A stretch of DNA of 64,000 nt from Halolamina pelagica (GTDB lineage: Archaea > Halobacteriota > Halobacteria > Halobacteriales > Haloferacaceae): assembly GCF_001307315.1 (NCBI RefSeq), contig NZ_LGUC01000001.1:2170001-2234000 (forward strand), in the 5' to 3' direction. A program made the position numbers and the translations under genes. The number at the start of each line of letters is the position of its first letter. Within the stretch, counting starts at the first letter, position 1. Shown in pieces: positions 46,574 through 56,645 of this stretch. The notes beneath the pieces were generated by a model. That model searched no databases. It was given only the letters and a program-made list of their open reading frames with translations, and was not told the DNA's origin.

Positions 46574-46891
46574 TCAGACCTCCCGCGGCGAGTCGTCGGC
46601 CCCGCCCTCGCCGAGGTCCGCGTCGACGGTCTCGTCGACGCCCCGTTCGAGCGTCGCGTCGGTCTCGACGCGAACCACGCCATCGAGCGAGCAGAGGGCG
46701 TCGACGCCGGCCTCCGGCAGGCTGACCAGCCAGCAGCCAAAGCCCAAGTCGTCGACCAGCTCGCCGTTCGCCGCCGCGACGGTCTCCCGCAGCGACGCCG
46801 GCTCCGCGTCGTCGCCGAGCTCGACGACCAGCCCGACCGTCGCCTCGCCGGGGTCGTTCCGCATCCGCCGAACCGGGTGGGAGAGGTACAC
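46574..46891 (-). CDS. Small conserved haloarchaeal protein of unknown function
   Basis: 105 residues from GTG 46891, with a TTTTG element about 25 bp upstream; ATG 46864 (MRNDPGEATVGLVVELGDD) is the alternative. ASLRETVAAANGELVDDLGFGCWLVSLPEAGVDALCSLDGVVRVETD resembles the propeptide-inhibitor fold of subtilisins in its alternating pattern, which is a guess. Convergent with the VOC gene. Confidence 0.55.
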   Translation of the reverse strand: MYLSHPVRRMRNDPGEATVGLVVELGDDAEPASLRETVAAANGELVDDLGFGCWLVSLPEAGVDALCSLDGVVRVETDATLERGVDETVDADLGEGGADDSPREV

Positions 46892-46965
46892 GGTCGACGG
46901 TGGGTGCGCGGTCGGGCAAAAGCGTTCGGTCGGGGCCGGAACGTTGAAGCCCGCAACAGCCCGAG

Positions 46966-47694
46966 ATGGCGTGTGTTCGACAGTATCACGGTCGGGGTGT
47001 GGCCGTGACCATCTCGATCGCGGCCCGCGATCCCGAGTCGTCGCAGTACGGCGTCGCCGTCGCGTCGGCGTTCCCCGCCGTCGGCGCGGTCTGTCCTTGG
47101 GTGAGCGCCGACGGCGCCGTCGTCACGCAGTCGTGGGACGCCGGCGCCGACTACGGCGAGTCGCTCCGCTACCTGCTCGGGCGCGGGTTCTCGCTCCCGA
47201 CGGCCGCCGAGGCGCTGATCGCCGGGCGCGACGGCTCGGTCGGCCTCCAGCTCCACGGCATCGACGCCGCCGGGAACACCTACGCCCACACGGGCGAGAA
47301 GTGCGTCGATCACGCCGATCACTTCACGGCCGAGGAGTACACCGTCGCGGGTGACCTGCTCGCCAGCCCGGACGTGATCGACGCCGTCGCCGCCGCCTTC
47401 GAGCGCGCGAGCGGGCGGTTCACCGACCGCCTGCTGACCGCGCTCGAGGCCAGCGAGTCCGCCGGCGGCGACAAGCGCGGCGACAACCTCAGCGCGGCCG
47501 TGCTGGTGTACGGCGAGCCCGCGAAGCTCTACCACAACCTCCGGGTCGACACCCCGGGCCAGCCCATCGCCGACCTTCGCGAGGCGTACGAGTCCGCGTT
47601 GGAGACCGAACGGGGGATGGACGACGAGAAGATGCAGACGTTCTGGGGCGACGACGTTCCCGAGACGATCCGTCAGTACCCCATCCGGTACTGA
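46966..47694 (+). CDS. DUF1028 family protein (Ntn-hydrolase-like)
   Basis: 242 residues. The core VTISIAARDPESSQYGVAVASAFPAVGAVCPWVSADGAVVTQSWDAGADYGESLRYLLGRG and GDNLSAAVLVYGEPAKLYHNLRVDTPGQPIADLREAYE identify DUF1028, thought to have an Ntn-hydrolase fold. Activity is unknown. ATG 46966 gives 13 residues before the conserved start; GTG 46999 or 47005 may be the real start. Confidence 0.82.
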   Translation: MACVRQYHGRGVAVTISIAARDPESSQYGVAVASAFPAVGAVCPWVSADGAVVTQSWDAGADYGESLRYLLGRGFSLPTAAEALIAGRDGSVGLQLHGIDAAGNTYAHTGEKCVDHADHFTAEEYTVAGDLLASPDVIDAVAAAFERASGRFTDRLLTALEASESAGGDKRGDNLSAAVLVYGEPAKLYHNLRVDTPGQPIADLREAYESALETERGMDDEKMQTFWGDDVPETIRQYPIRY

Positions 47695-47695
47695 G

Positions 47696-48784
47696 CTACA
47701 GCAGCAGCGACTCCCGCAGCGCCTCGCTCCCGCCGTTCTCGTGGATCCGACGCTGACGCTCACTCCCGCTCTCGCGATCGAGGAGCGTCGCGAGCGCGTC
47801 GTCGCCGATCCGGTCGCAGGTCCGCTCGACCGCCTCGGCCAGCCCGATCGTCGACTCGCCGTCGCGATCCACGAACGTGGCCTCGTGGCCGTGACGCATC
47901 GCTCGCCACTTGTTCTCGTCTAAGAGCTCCCGGCGCAGCCCCGCGCCGAGCGGTTCGCGCTCGCCGTCCTCGTACCGCTCCGCGAGGTCGACCACGAGCG
48001 CGTGGATACCCTCGACGAACGCCCGGACGACGGCGGGATCGGCCTGAGCGTCGGGCGTGCGGACCTCCACAGTCCCGTGGCCGGTGTGGGGGCGTACGTC
48101 GTACCAGAGTTCGCCGCGATCGTCGATCGATCCCTGTTCGACCATGCGGCGCTCGAAGCGCTCGTAGGAGTCGTAGTCCTCGAAGCGCGTGGGCATCCCG
48201 GTGTTGGGGAGGTTCTCGAAGATCTTCGACCGGGCCGACGCGAGCCCGGTGTCGAACCCGTTCCAGAACGGGGAGTTGGCCGACAGCGCGAGCATCGGCG
48301 GCACCTCCCACCGAAGTTCGTTCGCGATCCAGACCGCCTTGTCGGGGTCGTCGACGCCGACGTGGACGTGCAGCCCCGCGGTCGTGTTGCGGTGCTGAGG
48401 GTACTGAATCCGCTCCAGTTGCGAGCGGTACCGCGGCTTCTCGGCGTGGTCGAGTTCGCGCCAGCGAGCCTCCGGGTGGAGCCCCGCGGCCGCGATCCGG
48501 TAGCCGCGGGTGTCGGCGTAGTCGACCAACGCCTCCCGCACCGCGAGCAGGTGGTCCTCGGCGGCGCCCACGCTCTCGATCAGCGGCGTCTGCGTCTCGA
48601 TCGTGAACTGAAACAGCTCGTGGTCGAGCCGGTCCGCGAGCGGTGCCGGCGGCTCGTCGTCGCCGTACACCAGCTCTTTCGTGCCCGAGACGGGCATCCC
48701 GTCGTCGTCGACGACGTAGAACTCCTCCTCGACGCCGAGGGTGCCCATCCGGTCGAAGTTCGCCCGGGAACCCAGTTCCTCCAT
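47696..48784 (-). CDS. gshA: Glutamate-cysteine ligase (GCS2 type)
   Basis: 362 residues. It joins glutamate and cysteine to gamma-glutamylcysteine, which haloarchaea use as their main thiol instead of glutathione. [15 protein letters not shown] at the start carries the catalytic Glu residues; [15 protein letters not shown] and [22 protein letters not shown] are family blocks. ATG 48784 chosen over an upstream in-frame start. Convergent with the DUF1028 gene with 1 bp between stops. Confidence 0.92.
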   Translation of the reverse strand: MEELGSRANFDRMGTLGVEEEFYVVDDDGMPVSGTKELVYGDDEPPAPLADRLDHELFQFTIETQTPLIESVGAAEDHLLAVREALVDYADTRGYRIAAAGLHPEARWRELDHAEKPRYRSQLERIQYPQHRNTTAGLHVHVGVDDPDKAVWIANELRWEVPPMLALSANSPFWNGFDTGLASARSKIFENLPNTGMPTRFEDYDSYERFERRMVEQGSIDDRGELWYDVRPHTGHGTVEVRTPDAQADPAVVRAFVEGIHALVVDLAERYEDGEREPLGAGLRRELLDENKWRAMRHGHEATFVDRDGESTIGLAEAVERTCDRIGDDALATLLDRESGSERQRRIHENGGSEALRESLLL

Positions 48785-48858
48785 TTGCTGGGTTCTGCGG
48801 GCGCTCACGTAAATAGGGTGCCGGCTCCGGAACGCTGAGCGCGGGTCGGCGGCAGCGA

Positions 48859-49490
48859 TTACCGCTTCCGGGCGACGATCCCGAGGTGATCGTCGTGATA
48901 CGGCTCCAGTCGCTCGGTTTCGAGGATCTCGTAGGTCGTCGACAGCGTCTCCCGCACCTCATCGAACACGTCCGCGGGCTCGGCGACCACGTCTTCGCTG
49001 CGGGCCTTGATCGCCGCGAGCAGCAGCCCGCCGTCGCTCAGGAACTGCCCGTTGCGGTTTGCTACCTCGGCCTGCCCACGGGTCGCCACGTCCTGGACGA
49101 TGCAGTCCAGTCCGGCCTCCACGACGCCAGCGTACTCCCGGGGGTTCCGCGCGTCGGCGAGCAGCGGGAACAGATTGGGGCGGCTCTCGGCTACGTCGAC
49201 CAGGTCGCGCACGGGTCGGGGGCGAACTCCACCGCGTACGTCGGGCCCGCGAAGTCGGCGACGTGGCTCACGGTCGTTCCCGAGGCCGCGCCGAGATACA
49301 GCACCGACTCGCCACCCTGCAGGTGGGTGTCCATCCCGAGTTCGAGCATCGCACCCAGCTTCGACCGCCCGGCGTCCCACACGCGCCGGTCGTCGACGGT
49401 CGGCTCGCCGTACACTGGGTCGCCGGCCGTGGTCAGCCGCTCCTCACCCGCGACGGTGCGGCGCTCGACGCCCGCGGGGAGCTCACTCAT
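48859..49490 (-). CDS. flpA: Fibrillarin, rRNA 2'-O-methyltransferase (frame broken)
   Basis: Repaired length 210 residues. [22 protein letters not shown] and [13 protein letters not shown], then the AdoMet site [27 protein letters not shown]; after the break [26 protein letters not shown] and [19 protein letters not shown]. The G run 49213-49215 lacks one base (GAC CCC GTG after repair). It is the catalytic part of C/D box sRNPs. It overlaps the Nop5 gene by 8 bp. Confidence 0.93.
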
Positions 49491-50367
49491 CGGCCACCTC
49501 CCCGGCGTCGCCGTCAGCAGCCTCCTCGCCCGCACGCGCACGGATCGTCTCCATCCGGTCGCGCAGGTCCTCGTGGACGCTCTCCCGGCGCTCGCCGGAG
49601 TAGTGGTCGATCCGGGCGGCGATGGCGAGCTTGCCCGCCAGCGCACGCGCCGCGGAGCCGCGGTCGTCGGGCCGGGTGCCGCGAACGAACTCGTGGGTGA
49701 AGATGACGCCGTGTTTGGGCGAGGGCGCGTGGCCACGGAGGTGGGCGAACAGCGCGTCCTCGGCGCCGAGCACCTGCACGGTGCCCGAGGGTTTCTTCGC
49801 CAGCGAGCCGAGGCCGCCGGCGAGCGAGATCAGCCGCGCGGCCAGCACCGGCCCGGCCATCTCGGCGAGGTTGGGCGCGACTTCGGGGGCGCGACGCTCG
49901 ACGAAGGCCCGCAGGTCGTCGCGCTCGTCGCGGAGGTCGACCACGCGCTGGGCCAGCGAGACGGCTCGCTCCTCGGTCGTGTCGGCGGGCTCCATCCCCG
50001 CGACGACGGCCGCGAAGTCGAGCCCGGTGGCGGGTTCCTCCACGTCCAGCAGTGCGCCGGCCCACTCCTCCAGCCGTTCGGCGAGCTCGTTCGCGGTGCG
50101 CTCGGCGTCGTCCATCGCCCGCAGCGCGTGGATCAGTTGTTGATCGTCGGCGCGCCCGGCCGCCCGTGCGGCCTCGCGAGCGGCATCGACGGTCGCTTCG
50201 TGGAGGCGGTCGTAGTACTGGTCCTCGTCCGCGGCGAACCCGGATTCGACCGCAATCGCGGGCCAGTCGCGGGGCTGCTCGGCCTCGCCGTCACGGATCG
50301 CCGCCGCCGCGGCGTCGGCGTCGCCGGGGTCGACGCCGGCGAACCAGGCGTCCTCGGTCTCGGTCAT
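49483..50367 (-). CDS. nop5: Nop5/Nop56-Nop58 core sRNP protein
   Basis: 294 residues. Coiled-coil at about 90-160 and the Nop domain from about 165: [101 protein letters not shown]. It bridges L7Ae-bound C/D sRNA and fibrillarin. The N-terminal fibrillarin-binding domain is present but short. Overlap with flpA couples the partners. Confidence 0.94.
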   Translation of the reverse strand: MTETEDAWFAGVDPGDADAAAAAIRDGEAEQPRDWPAIAVESGFAADEDQYYDRLHEATVDAAREAARAAGRADDQQLIHALRAMDDAERTANELAERLEEWAGALLDVEEPATGLDFAAVVAGMEPADTTEERAVSLAQRVVDLRDERDDLRAFVERRAPEVAPNLAEMAGPVLAARLISLAGGLGSLAKKPSGTVQVLGAEDALFAHLRGHAPSPKHGVIFTHEFVRGTRPDDRGSAARALAGKLAIAARIDHYSGERRESVHEDLRDRMETIRARAGEEAADGDAGEVADE

Positions 50368-50444
50368 TACCGGCCCTACCTGCCGTAGTCGTTTAGTCGT
50401 TCCCGAAACGGCCGGGGCGTCGACGCCACGGCCCGCGCGGGGCG

Positions 50445-51026
50445 CTAGCGGCCCATCGTGTGGAACTCAGCGTTGGGGCGCATGTCCGCGAACATCGCCA
50501 TCCGGTTGCTGAGGTTGAAGAAGGCAGTGACAGCGGCGATGTCCCACATCTCCTCCGGGCTGTAGCCCACCTCGGCGAGGCGTTCGAGGTCGGCCTCGGT
50601 GACGCGGTCTGGCTGTTCGGTCAGCGTCACCGCCACGTCGAGCATCGCCATCCGTTTCTCGCTCACGTCGGCCTGCCGGTAGTTCGCCACCAGCTGGTCC
50701 GCCAGCTCCGGGTCCCCCGAGTAGATCCGCAGCAGCGCCCCGTGGGCGACGTTGCAGTAGTAGCAGTGGTTCCGGCCGGAGACGGCGACGACGAGCATCT
50801 CCACCTCCTCGCGGTCGAGCGCGGTGTCGTCGACGAGCGCGTCGTGGTAGTCAAAAAACGCCCGGAAGTGACTCGGCTTGTAGGCGAACGCCGAGAACAC
50901 GTTGGGCGTGAAGCCGGCCTCCTCGGTCTCCGCGGTGAGCCGGTTCTGCAGGTCTTCGGGGAGCTCTTCGAAGTCGGGCACCTCGAAGCGAGTCATCGCG
51001 TCGTCGTCGAGTTCGGGGTCGGCCAT
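50445..51026 (-). CDS. Peroxidase-related carboxymuconolactone decarboxylase-like protein
   Basis: 193 residues. AhpD fold: AFAYKPSHFRAFFDYHDALVDDTALDREEVEMLVVAVSGRNHCYYCNVAHGALLR holds the redox CxxC as CYYC with a following His, typical of the peroxidase-related subfamily. It probably reduces peroxides or quinone-like compounds. ATG 51026 (MADPELDDDAM). Divergent from the MscS gene (89 bp). Confidence 0.85.
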   Translation of the reverse strand: MADPELDDDAMTRFEVPDFEELPEDLQNRLTAETEEAGFTPNVFSAFAYKPSHFRAFFDYHDALVDDTALDREEVEMLVVAVSGRNHCYYCNVAHGALLRIYSGDPELADQLVANYRQADVSEKRMAMLDVAVTLTEQPDRVTEADLERLAEVGYSPEEMWDIAAVTAFFNLSNRMAMFADMRPNAEFHTMGR

Positions 51027-51115
51027 CGGCGGCTGTTGGGCGGGCAGCCACTTCAAGCCGCACGGCGAGTGCGCCCGCGAGAAACGGTTAAGCCACCCTG
51101 CCGCTTCCCTGCAGT

Positions 51116-52215
51116 ATGAACGCTGTCACGTCGGCGCTGAACGCGCTGCCGCCGACGGTCGGGCTGGCGACGATCGTGGCCGGGAGCCTCGTCGCGGCCC
51201 TCGTCGTCGAGCGCGTCGTCGTCCGACTCCTCCGGCGCCTGGGTCGGTCGACGGAGAACGGCTTCGACGACATCGTCGTCGACGAGCTCCGACTGCCGCT
51301 CGTGGTCACGGCGGCGCTCGGTGGCGTGTTCCTCCTCACTGGTGACGGCGGCGTGCTCGACGCGCTGGCCGTCGACGCCGCCACCCGGGATGCGCTCCTC
51401 AGTCGCCCGACGCTGACGGTCCTCGTCCTCGTCTGGGCGTGGGCACTGAACGCCATCGTGAACCGTGCGGTCGACTCGGTGAAGGACGCCGGCCCCCGGT
51501 TCGACTTCGCGCCGGTGTTCTCGAACGTCTGGACGCTGGTCGTGATCGTCGCCGCCGGGGTCGCCGTCCTCTCCGTCTGGCGCATCGACGTGACGCCGCT
51601 GCTCGCCGGCGCGGGGATCGTGGGCATCACCATCGGCTTCGCCGCGAAGGACACCGTCGCGAACTTCTTCGGGGGATCGCGCTCTACTTCGACGACACCT
51701 ACAAGATCGGCGACTTCGTCGTGCTCGACTCCGGGGAGAAGGGGACCGTCGTGAAAGTGGGGGTCCGCTCGACCACGCTCCAGACCCGCGACGAGGTGCT
51801 GGTCACGGTCCCCAACGCCGTGCTCAACGCCGCGAAGATCGTCAACGAGTCCGCCCCCGGCCGCCGCAAGCGCATTCGCGTCCCCGTCGGTGTCGCCTAC
51901 GGCACCGACATCGACGCGTTCGAGGCCGCCGTCGTCGCCGTCGCCGAGGCGGAGTCGCTGGTGCTCGACTCGCCCAAGCCCCGGATGCGGTTTCGCTCCT
52001 TCGGCGCCTCGGCGCTCGAGTACGAACTGCTCTGCTGGGTCAGGAGCCCCGTCCGCGGATCGAAGGCGACCCACGAACTCAACCGCGGCATCTACCATCG
52101 ACTGACAGAGATGGGCGTCGAGATCCCGTTCCGGCAGGTCGACGTGACCCTCGTCGACGGCGGCCCCGATCCGGGCGTGGGCGGCGTCGGCCACCCCTCG
52201 GTGGGCGATGACTGA
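51116..52215 (+). CDS. Mechanosensitive channel, MscS family (frame broken)
   Basis: Repaired length 366 residues. Four or five N-terminal helices are followed by the pore helix region PLLAGAGIVGITIGFAAKDTVANFFGGI and the beta domain FDDTYKIGDFVVLDSGEKGTVVKVGVRSTTLQTRDEVLVTVPNAVL. The G run 51671-51675 lacks one base, inside the pore motif. It releases solutes on hypo-osmotic shock, important for a salt-in halophile. Confidence 0.92.
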
Positions 52216-52254
52216 GCCCCAGAACTTTGCCGCTCGCGGCCCAACTGACCGTCG

Positions 52255-52992
52255 ATGCCGCTCGCGCCCGGCACCGAGGACCGGATCGCCCGCCACTGCG
52301 CCGAGCGGCTGAACTGTTCGCCCGCCGCGTTCGAGGAGTCGGCTGCCACGGTCGTCGAGAGCGAAAACGAGGGGACCGTCCGCCTGCTCCGCCGCGGTGA
52401 CGCGCTCGTCGTCGCGGCGCCCGCCGACTACCGGGACGCGCTCGCGGATGCCGGCGGGGCCATCCTGGCGGCCGAGCTACCGGCCGCGGATGCGGTCTCG
52501 ACGGCGCTCGCCGGGCACACCGGGGCGACCGTGGAGTCGTCCTACGGGCCGTACTTCCTCGGCTACGTCGACGAGCCGTCGTTCTCGCCGGTCGACTCCG
52601 AGGCGCGACTGCTCGTCGGCGCCGATCGATCGGCGTTCGAAGCGCTCCGGGAGCGCGTCCCCGACGCCGACTGGTCGCGCGCGTCGCCGGTGTTCCGGCC
52701 CGGACAGACGGCGGGACTGTTCCGGGACGACGCCCTCGTGGCGGTCGCGACGCTGACCCACCTCCCGTTTCCGGACGTGGGGGTCGTCGTCGATCCGGCG
52801 CATCGCGGGCGCGGGTACGGGCGCGCAGTCGTCTCAAAGATGACGGCGACGGCGTTCAGTATCGACGCGGAGGCCGTCGTCCGCTACCGGACCCGCGAGT
52901 CGGCGGCCGCGTCAGTTGCGTTGGCGACGGCGCTCGGGTACGAGCAGTGGGCACGGAGCGCGGTGCTGGTGCTGGATCAGGGGAGCCCCTGA
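52255..52992 (+). CDS. GNAT-family acetyltransferase
   Basis: 245 residues. The C-terminal half carries the acetyl-CoA motif VGVVVDPAHRGRGYGRAVVSKMTATAF (about 182-208), followed by YRTRESAAASVALATALGYEQWARSAVL. The N-terminal half is another, degenerate GNAT-like region. Substrate unknown. Its end overlaps the end of the next, convergent gene by 16 bp. Confidence 0.83.
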   Translation: MPLAPGTEDRIARHCAERLNCSPAAFEESAATVVESENEGTVRLLRRGDALVVAAPADYRDALADAGGAILAAELPAADAVSTALAGHTGATVESSYGPYFLGYVDEPSFSPVDSEARLLVGADRSAFEALRERVPDADWSRASPVFRPGQTAGLFRDDALVAVATLTHLPFPDVGVVVDPAHRGRGYGRAVVSKMTATAFSIDAEAVVRYRTRESAAASVALATALGYEQWARSAVLVLDQGSP

Positions 52993-53467
52993 ACCGCCAA
53001 CACGCCCGCGGCCGCGACGGCGAACACACCCAACAGGAACAGACCGTAGTTCGCGACGGTGTTGTCCGCGCGGGTGAGATAGAGGCTGAACTCCCGGCCC
53101 CAGGGCCAGAACAGGTTCACTCCGGCCGGCGTGAGCACGTCGCCCAGCAGGTGGGCGCCGACGGCGACGAAGCCGACGAAGAAGCCGAACGTCGTCAGGC
53201 GCATACGATCGACGACGCCGACACCCCGGCGAGCAGCCCGCCCGCGCCGGCGAAGGCGACGCCGATCAGAACCGCGAACAGCAGCGAGTGGGTCGGCCCC
53301 CGGTGGGGAATCCACGGAATGCGGTGGTCCACGTCGGGCAGCATCGCAAGCCAGAGCATCGCGCCGCCGGTCAGCAGCGCCGCGATCGGTTCCCCGGCGG
53401 CGAGGAACAGGTAGCCGATCGGAGCGAACACCAGCAGCGACACCCCGAGGTGACCGGTGCGATACAT
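52977..53467 (-). CDS. Membrane-bound metal-dependent hydrolase, YdjM family (frame broken)
   Basis: Repaired length 163 residues, about four helices. Metal site residues are in MLPDVDHRIPWIPHRGPTHSLLFAVL and, after the break, GAHLLGDVLTPAGVNLFWPWGREFSL. The C run 53224-53227 lacks one base. ATG 53467 (MYRTGHLGVSLLV) is the usual haloarchaeal beginning. Biological role unknown. Confidence 0.85.
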
Positions 53468-53513
53468 ACCCACCGCTGGTAGCGCCACTGCCCTAAAGCA
53501 CTCGGCCGAGCTG

Positions 53514-53780
53514 TCAGTCGGTTGTGTCGTCGTCGCCCGGCTCGTACGTCAGCGTCTCGCCGTCGGCGAAGGTGACGCTCGCGATCTCGCGGCGCTCGCC
53601 GTCGACGTAGCAGTAAACGCCATCACCCTCGTCGTCAGTCCGACGGTGGGAGCCGTCACAGAACGGGTGCTCGTCGCTGAGGCCGCAGCGACAGACGGCG
53701 ATGTCGCCGTTCTCCGGATCGATATCCTCCTCGTCGAGGTACGTGGGCGAATGCGATTCCCGAGTCACATGACGGGTCAT
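53514..53780 (-). CDS. CDGSH iron-sulfur domain protein
   Basis: 88 residues. CRCGLSDEHPFCDGSH is the 2Fe-2S motif with three Cys and one His ligand. The C-terminal YCYVDGERREIASVTFADGETLTYEPG is a beta domain common in haloarchaeal versions. Probably an electron or cluster carrier. ATG 53780; in-frame upstream codons overlap the promoter of the divergent gene. Confidence 0.88.
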   Translation of the reverse strand: MTRHVTRESHSPTYLDEEDIDPENGDIAVCRCGLSDEHPFCDGSHRRTDDEGDGVYCYVDGERREIASVTFADGETLTYEPGDDDTTD

Positions 53781-53890
53781 ACCGGTCGGTAGTCGCCGGT
53801 GCCGATAGTTCTTGGGCGCCGGGCAGCGTTTGGGCGTCCCGACAGCGGGCGTGCCGGCGGTTTTTAATCCCGGCCCGAAATACGCGGTGT

Positions 53891-55514
53891 ATGGCGAACC
53901 CGGCACGGCGGGCGGGGCTCTACCTCCTCGGGACGGCAGCGGTGATGCTCGTCTACGCGCTCCTCTACCAGCTCGGGATGGCGCGGCTGGAGGGGATCGA
54001 CGTGCGGTTCATCGAGTCGCTCCACGTCGTCGCCGAGACGTTCACCACCGTCGGCTACGGCGAGCAGGCCGACCAGTGGGAGTCGACCGCGATGCTCGCG
54101 CTGATGATCGCGATGCAGTTCACCGGCGTCGCGCTCATCTTCCTCACGCTGCCGGCGTTCGTGCTCCCGCTGTTCGCGGAGGCGCTTGCGTCCGGACCGC
54201 CCCGATCGTACGACGGTACGGGCCACGTGGTGATCTGCTCGTTCTCGCCGACGGTCGACACGCTCGTCACCGAACTCAGGGCTCGCGGGCAGCCGTACGT
54301 GGTGGTCGAGCCCGACGCCGACACCGTCGAGTCCCTCCAGACCGACGGGGTCGAGGTCGTACAGGGCGATCCCGAGGACGGGGAAGTGCTCTCGGCCGTC
54401 TCCGCCGACGATGCCGAGGCCGTCGTGGCCGGCGACGACGACGAGACCAACGCCAGCGTGATCCTGGCGGCCCAGCACGTCGCCCCGGAGACGCGGGTGC
54501 TCAGTCTCGTCGAGGACGAGAGTCACGCCGACTACCACCGCTACGCGGGCGCCGACGAAGTGATCCAACCCCGGAGCGTGCTCGGCGATTCGCTGGCGGG
54601 CAAGGCGTCGTCGTCGGTCTCCACGGAGCTCGACGGCGCGGTCGAGATCGCCGCCGACCTCGAGATCAGCGAACTGCTGATCCAGCCCGGATCGCCGCTC
54701 GACGGGACCACGATCGGGGACTGCGGCATCCACGAACTGCGGGGCACCCACATCGTCGGCGCGTGGTTCCGCGGCGAGTTCGTCTCGCCGCCGAGCCCGA
54801 CCAGAGTCATCGACGAGTACACCGTGTTGCTCGTCGTCGGCCCGGAGGACGGCGTCGAAGAGATGAAGCGGCGGAGCCTCTCCCGGGACGCCCCCCACAG
54901 GGCCACATCACCGTCGCGGGGTACGGCGTCGTCGGCTCGGCGGTCGCGGAGGCGGTCACCGCGGCGGGGCTGTCGGTGACCGTCGTCGACATCGAGGACG
55001 AGCCCGGCGTCGACATCGTCGGCGACGTGACTGATCCGATCACGCTCGAGGAGGCCGACGTGGCCTCCTCGGAGGCGATCGTCCTCGCGCTGTCGGACGA
55101 CACGACGGCGCTGTTTGCCGCGCTCGTCGCCCGGCAGGTCGCCCCGGAGACGGGGATCATCGCACGGGCCAACGAGGACGACTCGACGCCGAAGCTCTAC
55201 CGTGCCGGCGCGAAGTACGTCCTCTCGCTGCCGACCGTCAGCGGCCGGATGCTCGCCTCGAAGCTGCTGGACGAGGAGGTGATCACCCCGAGACGCAGGT
55301 GGAAGTCGTCCGGCGAGAGGCGCCGGCGCTGGTGGGCCGAACCCTCGGCCAGGCCGACGTGCGCGCCCGGACCGGCTGTACCGTGATCGCTATCGAACGC
55401 GACGGGCAGAGGCTGACCAACGTCGACGCCGACCTCCGGGTCCGGGATGGCGACACGCTGGTCGTCGCCGGCGACGACGACGCCATCGACGCCTTCGCCG
55501 AACTCGCGACGTAG
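53891..55514 (+). CDS. Potassium channel with two RCK/TrkA units (frame broken twice)
   Basis: Repaired length 541 residues. Two helices flank the filter T53-V-G-Y-G57, so this is a 2TM K+ channel. Then RCK-N (GHVVICSFSPTVDTLVTELRARGQPYVVVEPD) and RCK-C (LEISELLIQPGSPLDGTTIGDCG), and a second pair: HITVAGYGVVGSAVAEAVTAAG with the NAD-binding GxGxxG, and APALVGRTLGQADVRARTGCTVIAI. C runs 54891-54896 and 55286-55289 each lack one base. The first RCK-N lacks the glycine motif. K+ handling is central for a salt-in halophile. Confidence 0.9.
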
Positions 55515-56099
55515 CTACGTGGGTTGGCCGGGGCGCTCGGGACTGAGGGCGACGACCCAGACGCCGAACAGCACGGCGCCGACGAGCTCCGGCACCGCGA
55601 TCCCCTCGCCCAGCCACCCGAGCCACACCGGCCACGCGACGGGGGCGAGCACTCCCGTGAGCAGCGAGAGCTTCCCCCTGGGGAGTCGCAGCCGGGCGAC
55701 GCCGTCGACGACAGCGGTCAGCGCGGCGAGACTGAAGAACGCGAGCGCGAACGGAACGTGGAGGGGGTGCCCGGCGGGCGCCAGCCCCACGCCGGCCATC
55801 GACACCAGCGCGAGCAGAAACGCCACCGCGCGGATCTGGCTCAGCCGGTCCGACGTTGCGCTCCACAGCGCCCAGGCGTAGGGGAGGCCGACCAGGCCGC
55901 CGCCGATCAGCAAGCCGTTGAACAGCCACGCGGTCCCGGGGGCGACCCCGAGATCCGAGAGCGCGCTGGTTTGCCAGGCGAACGTCGGTGAGACTACCGT
56001 CGCAGCGACGATACCAGTGAGGGCGATGGCGACCGCTGCCGGCCCGCTGAGCCGCGCGAGACGGCGCCGCGTCGCGCCGGCCAAAAACGAAGCTGACAC
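55515..56099 (-). CDS. DUF998-family membrane protein
   Basis: 194 residues with about six helices. SGPAAVAIALTGIVAATVVSPTFAWQTSALSDLGVAPGTAWLFNGLLIGGGLVGLPYA matches the DUF998 opening with its SDLG motif. Function unknown. Convergent with the channel gene with adjacent stops. Confidence 0.85.
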   Translation of the reverse strand: MSASFLAGATRRRLARLSGPAAVAIALTGIVAATVVSPTFAWQTSALSDLGVAPGTAWLFNGLLIGGGLVGLPYAWALWSATSDRLSQIRAVAFLLALVSMAGVGLAPAGHPLHVPFALAFFSLAALTAVVDGVARLRLPRGKLSLLTGVLAPVAWPVWLGWLGEGIAVPELVGAVLFGVWVVALSPERPGQPT

Positions 56100-56201
56100 G
56101 TGCGGCGGGACGGACGCCGGTTAGTTAGCCCTTCGGGCGGCAGCCTCCCACCCGCCACGGCGAGTGGGTGGATTGATGTACGACGCGCCGCTCTCTCGAC
56201 T

Positions 56202-56558
56202 GTGAGCGAGCGCTCGACGACGCTGTTCGCCTACGGGAGCCACCTCCAGCCGATCCGGACCGGCCGGGCCGCCGACGCCGCGAGCGCACTCGCGTGGATC
56301 GTCGGCGCGGCCGCGACACTGGGACACCCGGCAGGGCTCGCCCTGGCCGGGTTTCTGCTCGGGATCGTCGCCACGTCGGTCGAGCGCGCGGTCGCCGCGG
56401 GCGCGAGCTTCGGCATCTCCGTGGCCGCCGCCGGCGTCGTCTGGCTGACCGTCACGGGGTCGATGCCGCCGACGGCCGGGTTCACCCCCATCGAGCTGCT
56501 CGGGCTGGCGTTGGTCGGCCCGCCGACTGTCGCCGCGATCGTCCGCGCGCTCGGCTGA
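56202..56558 (+). CDS. Small membrane protein
   Basis: 118 residues from GTG 56202 (MSERSTTLFAYGSHLQPIRTGR). Three hydrophobic helices: AASALAWIVGAAATLG, AGLALAGFLLGIVATSVERAV and the Ala/Gly-rich AAGVVWLTV with TPIELLGLALVGPPTVAAIV. No family recognised. Confidence 0.6.
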   Translation: MSERSTTLFAYGSHLQPIRTGRAADAASALAWIVGAAATLGHPAGLALAGFLLGIVATSVERAVAAGASFGISVAAAGVVWLTVTGSMPPTAGFTPIELLGLALVGPPTVAAIVRALG

Positions 56559-56609
56559 CCGCCGAAACCCATCAAGCGGCTGTCTAGAGGCCGGGGGAAC
56601 GCTCCACAA

Positions 56610-56617
56610 AGTATTTT
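56610..56617 (+). promoter_or_regulatory. TATA-like element of the coiled-coil protein gene
   Basis: AGTATTTT within CAAAGTATTTTGAGG lies about 29-36 bp before ATG 56646. Confidence 0.5.
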
Positions 56618-56645
56618 GAGGGCACCGGGCGAGTAATCTTCTAAG

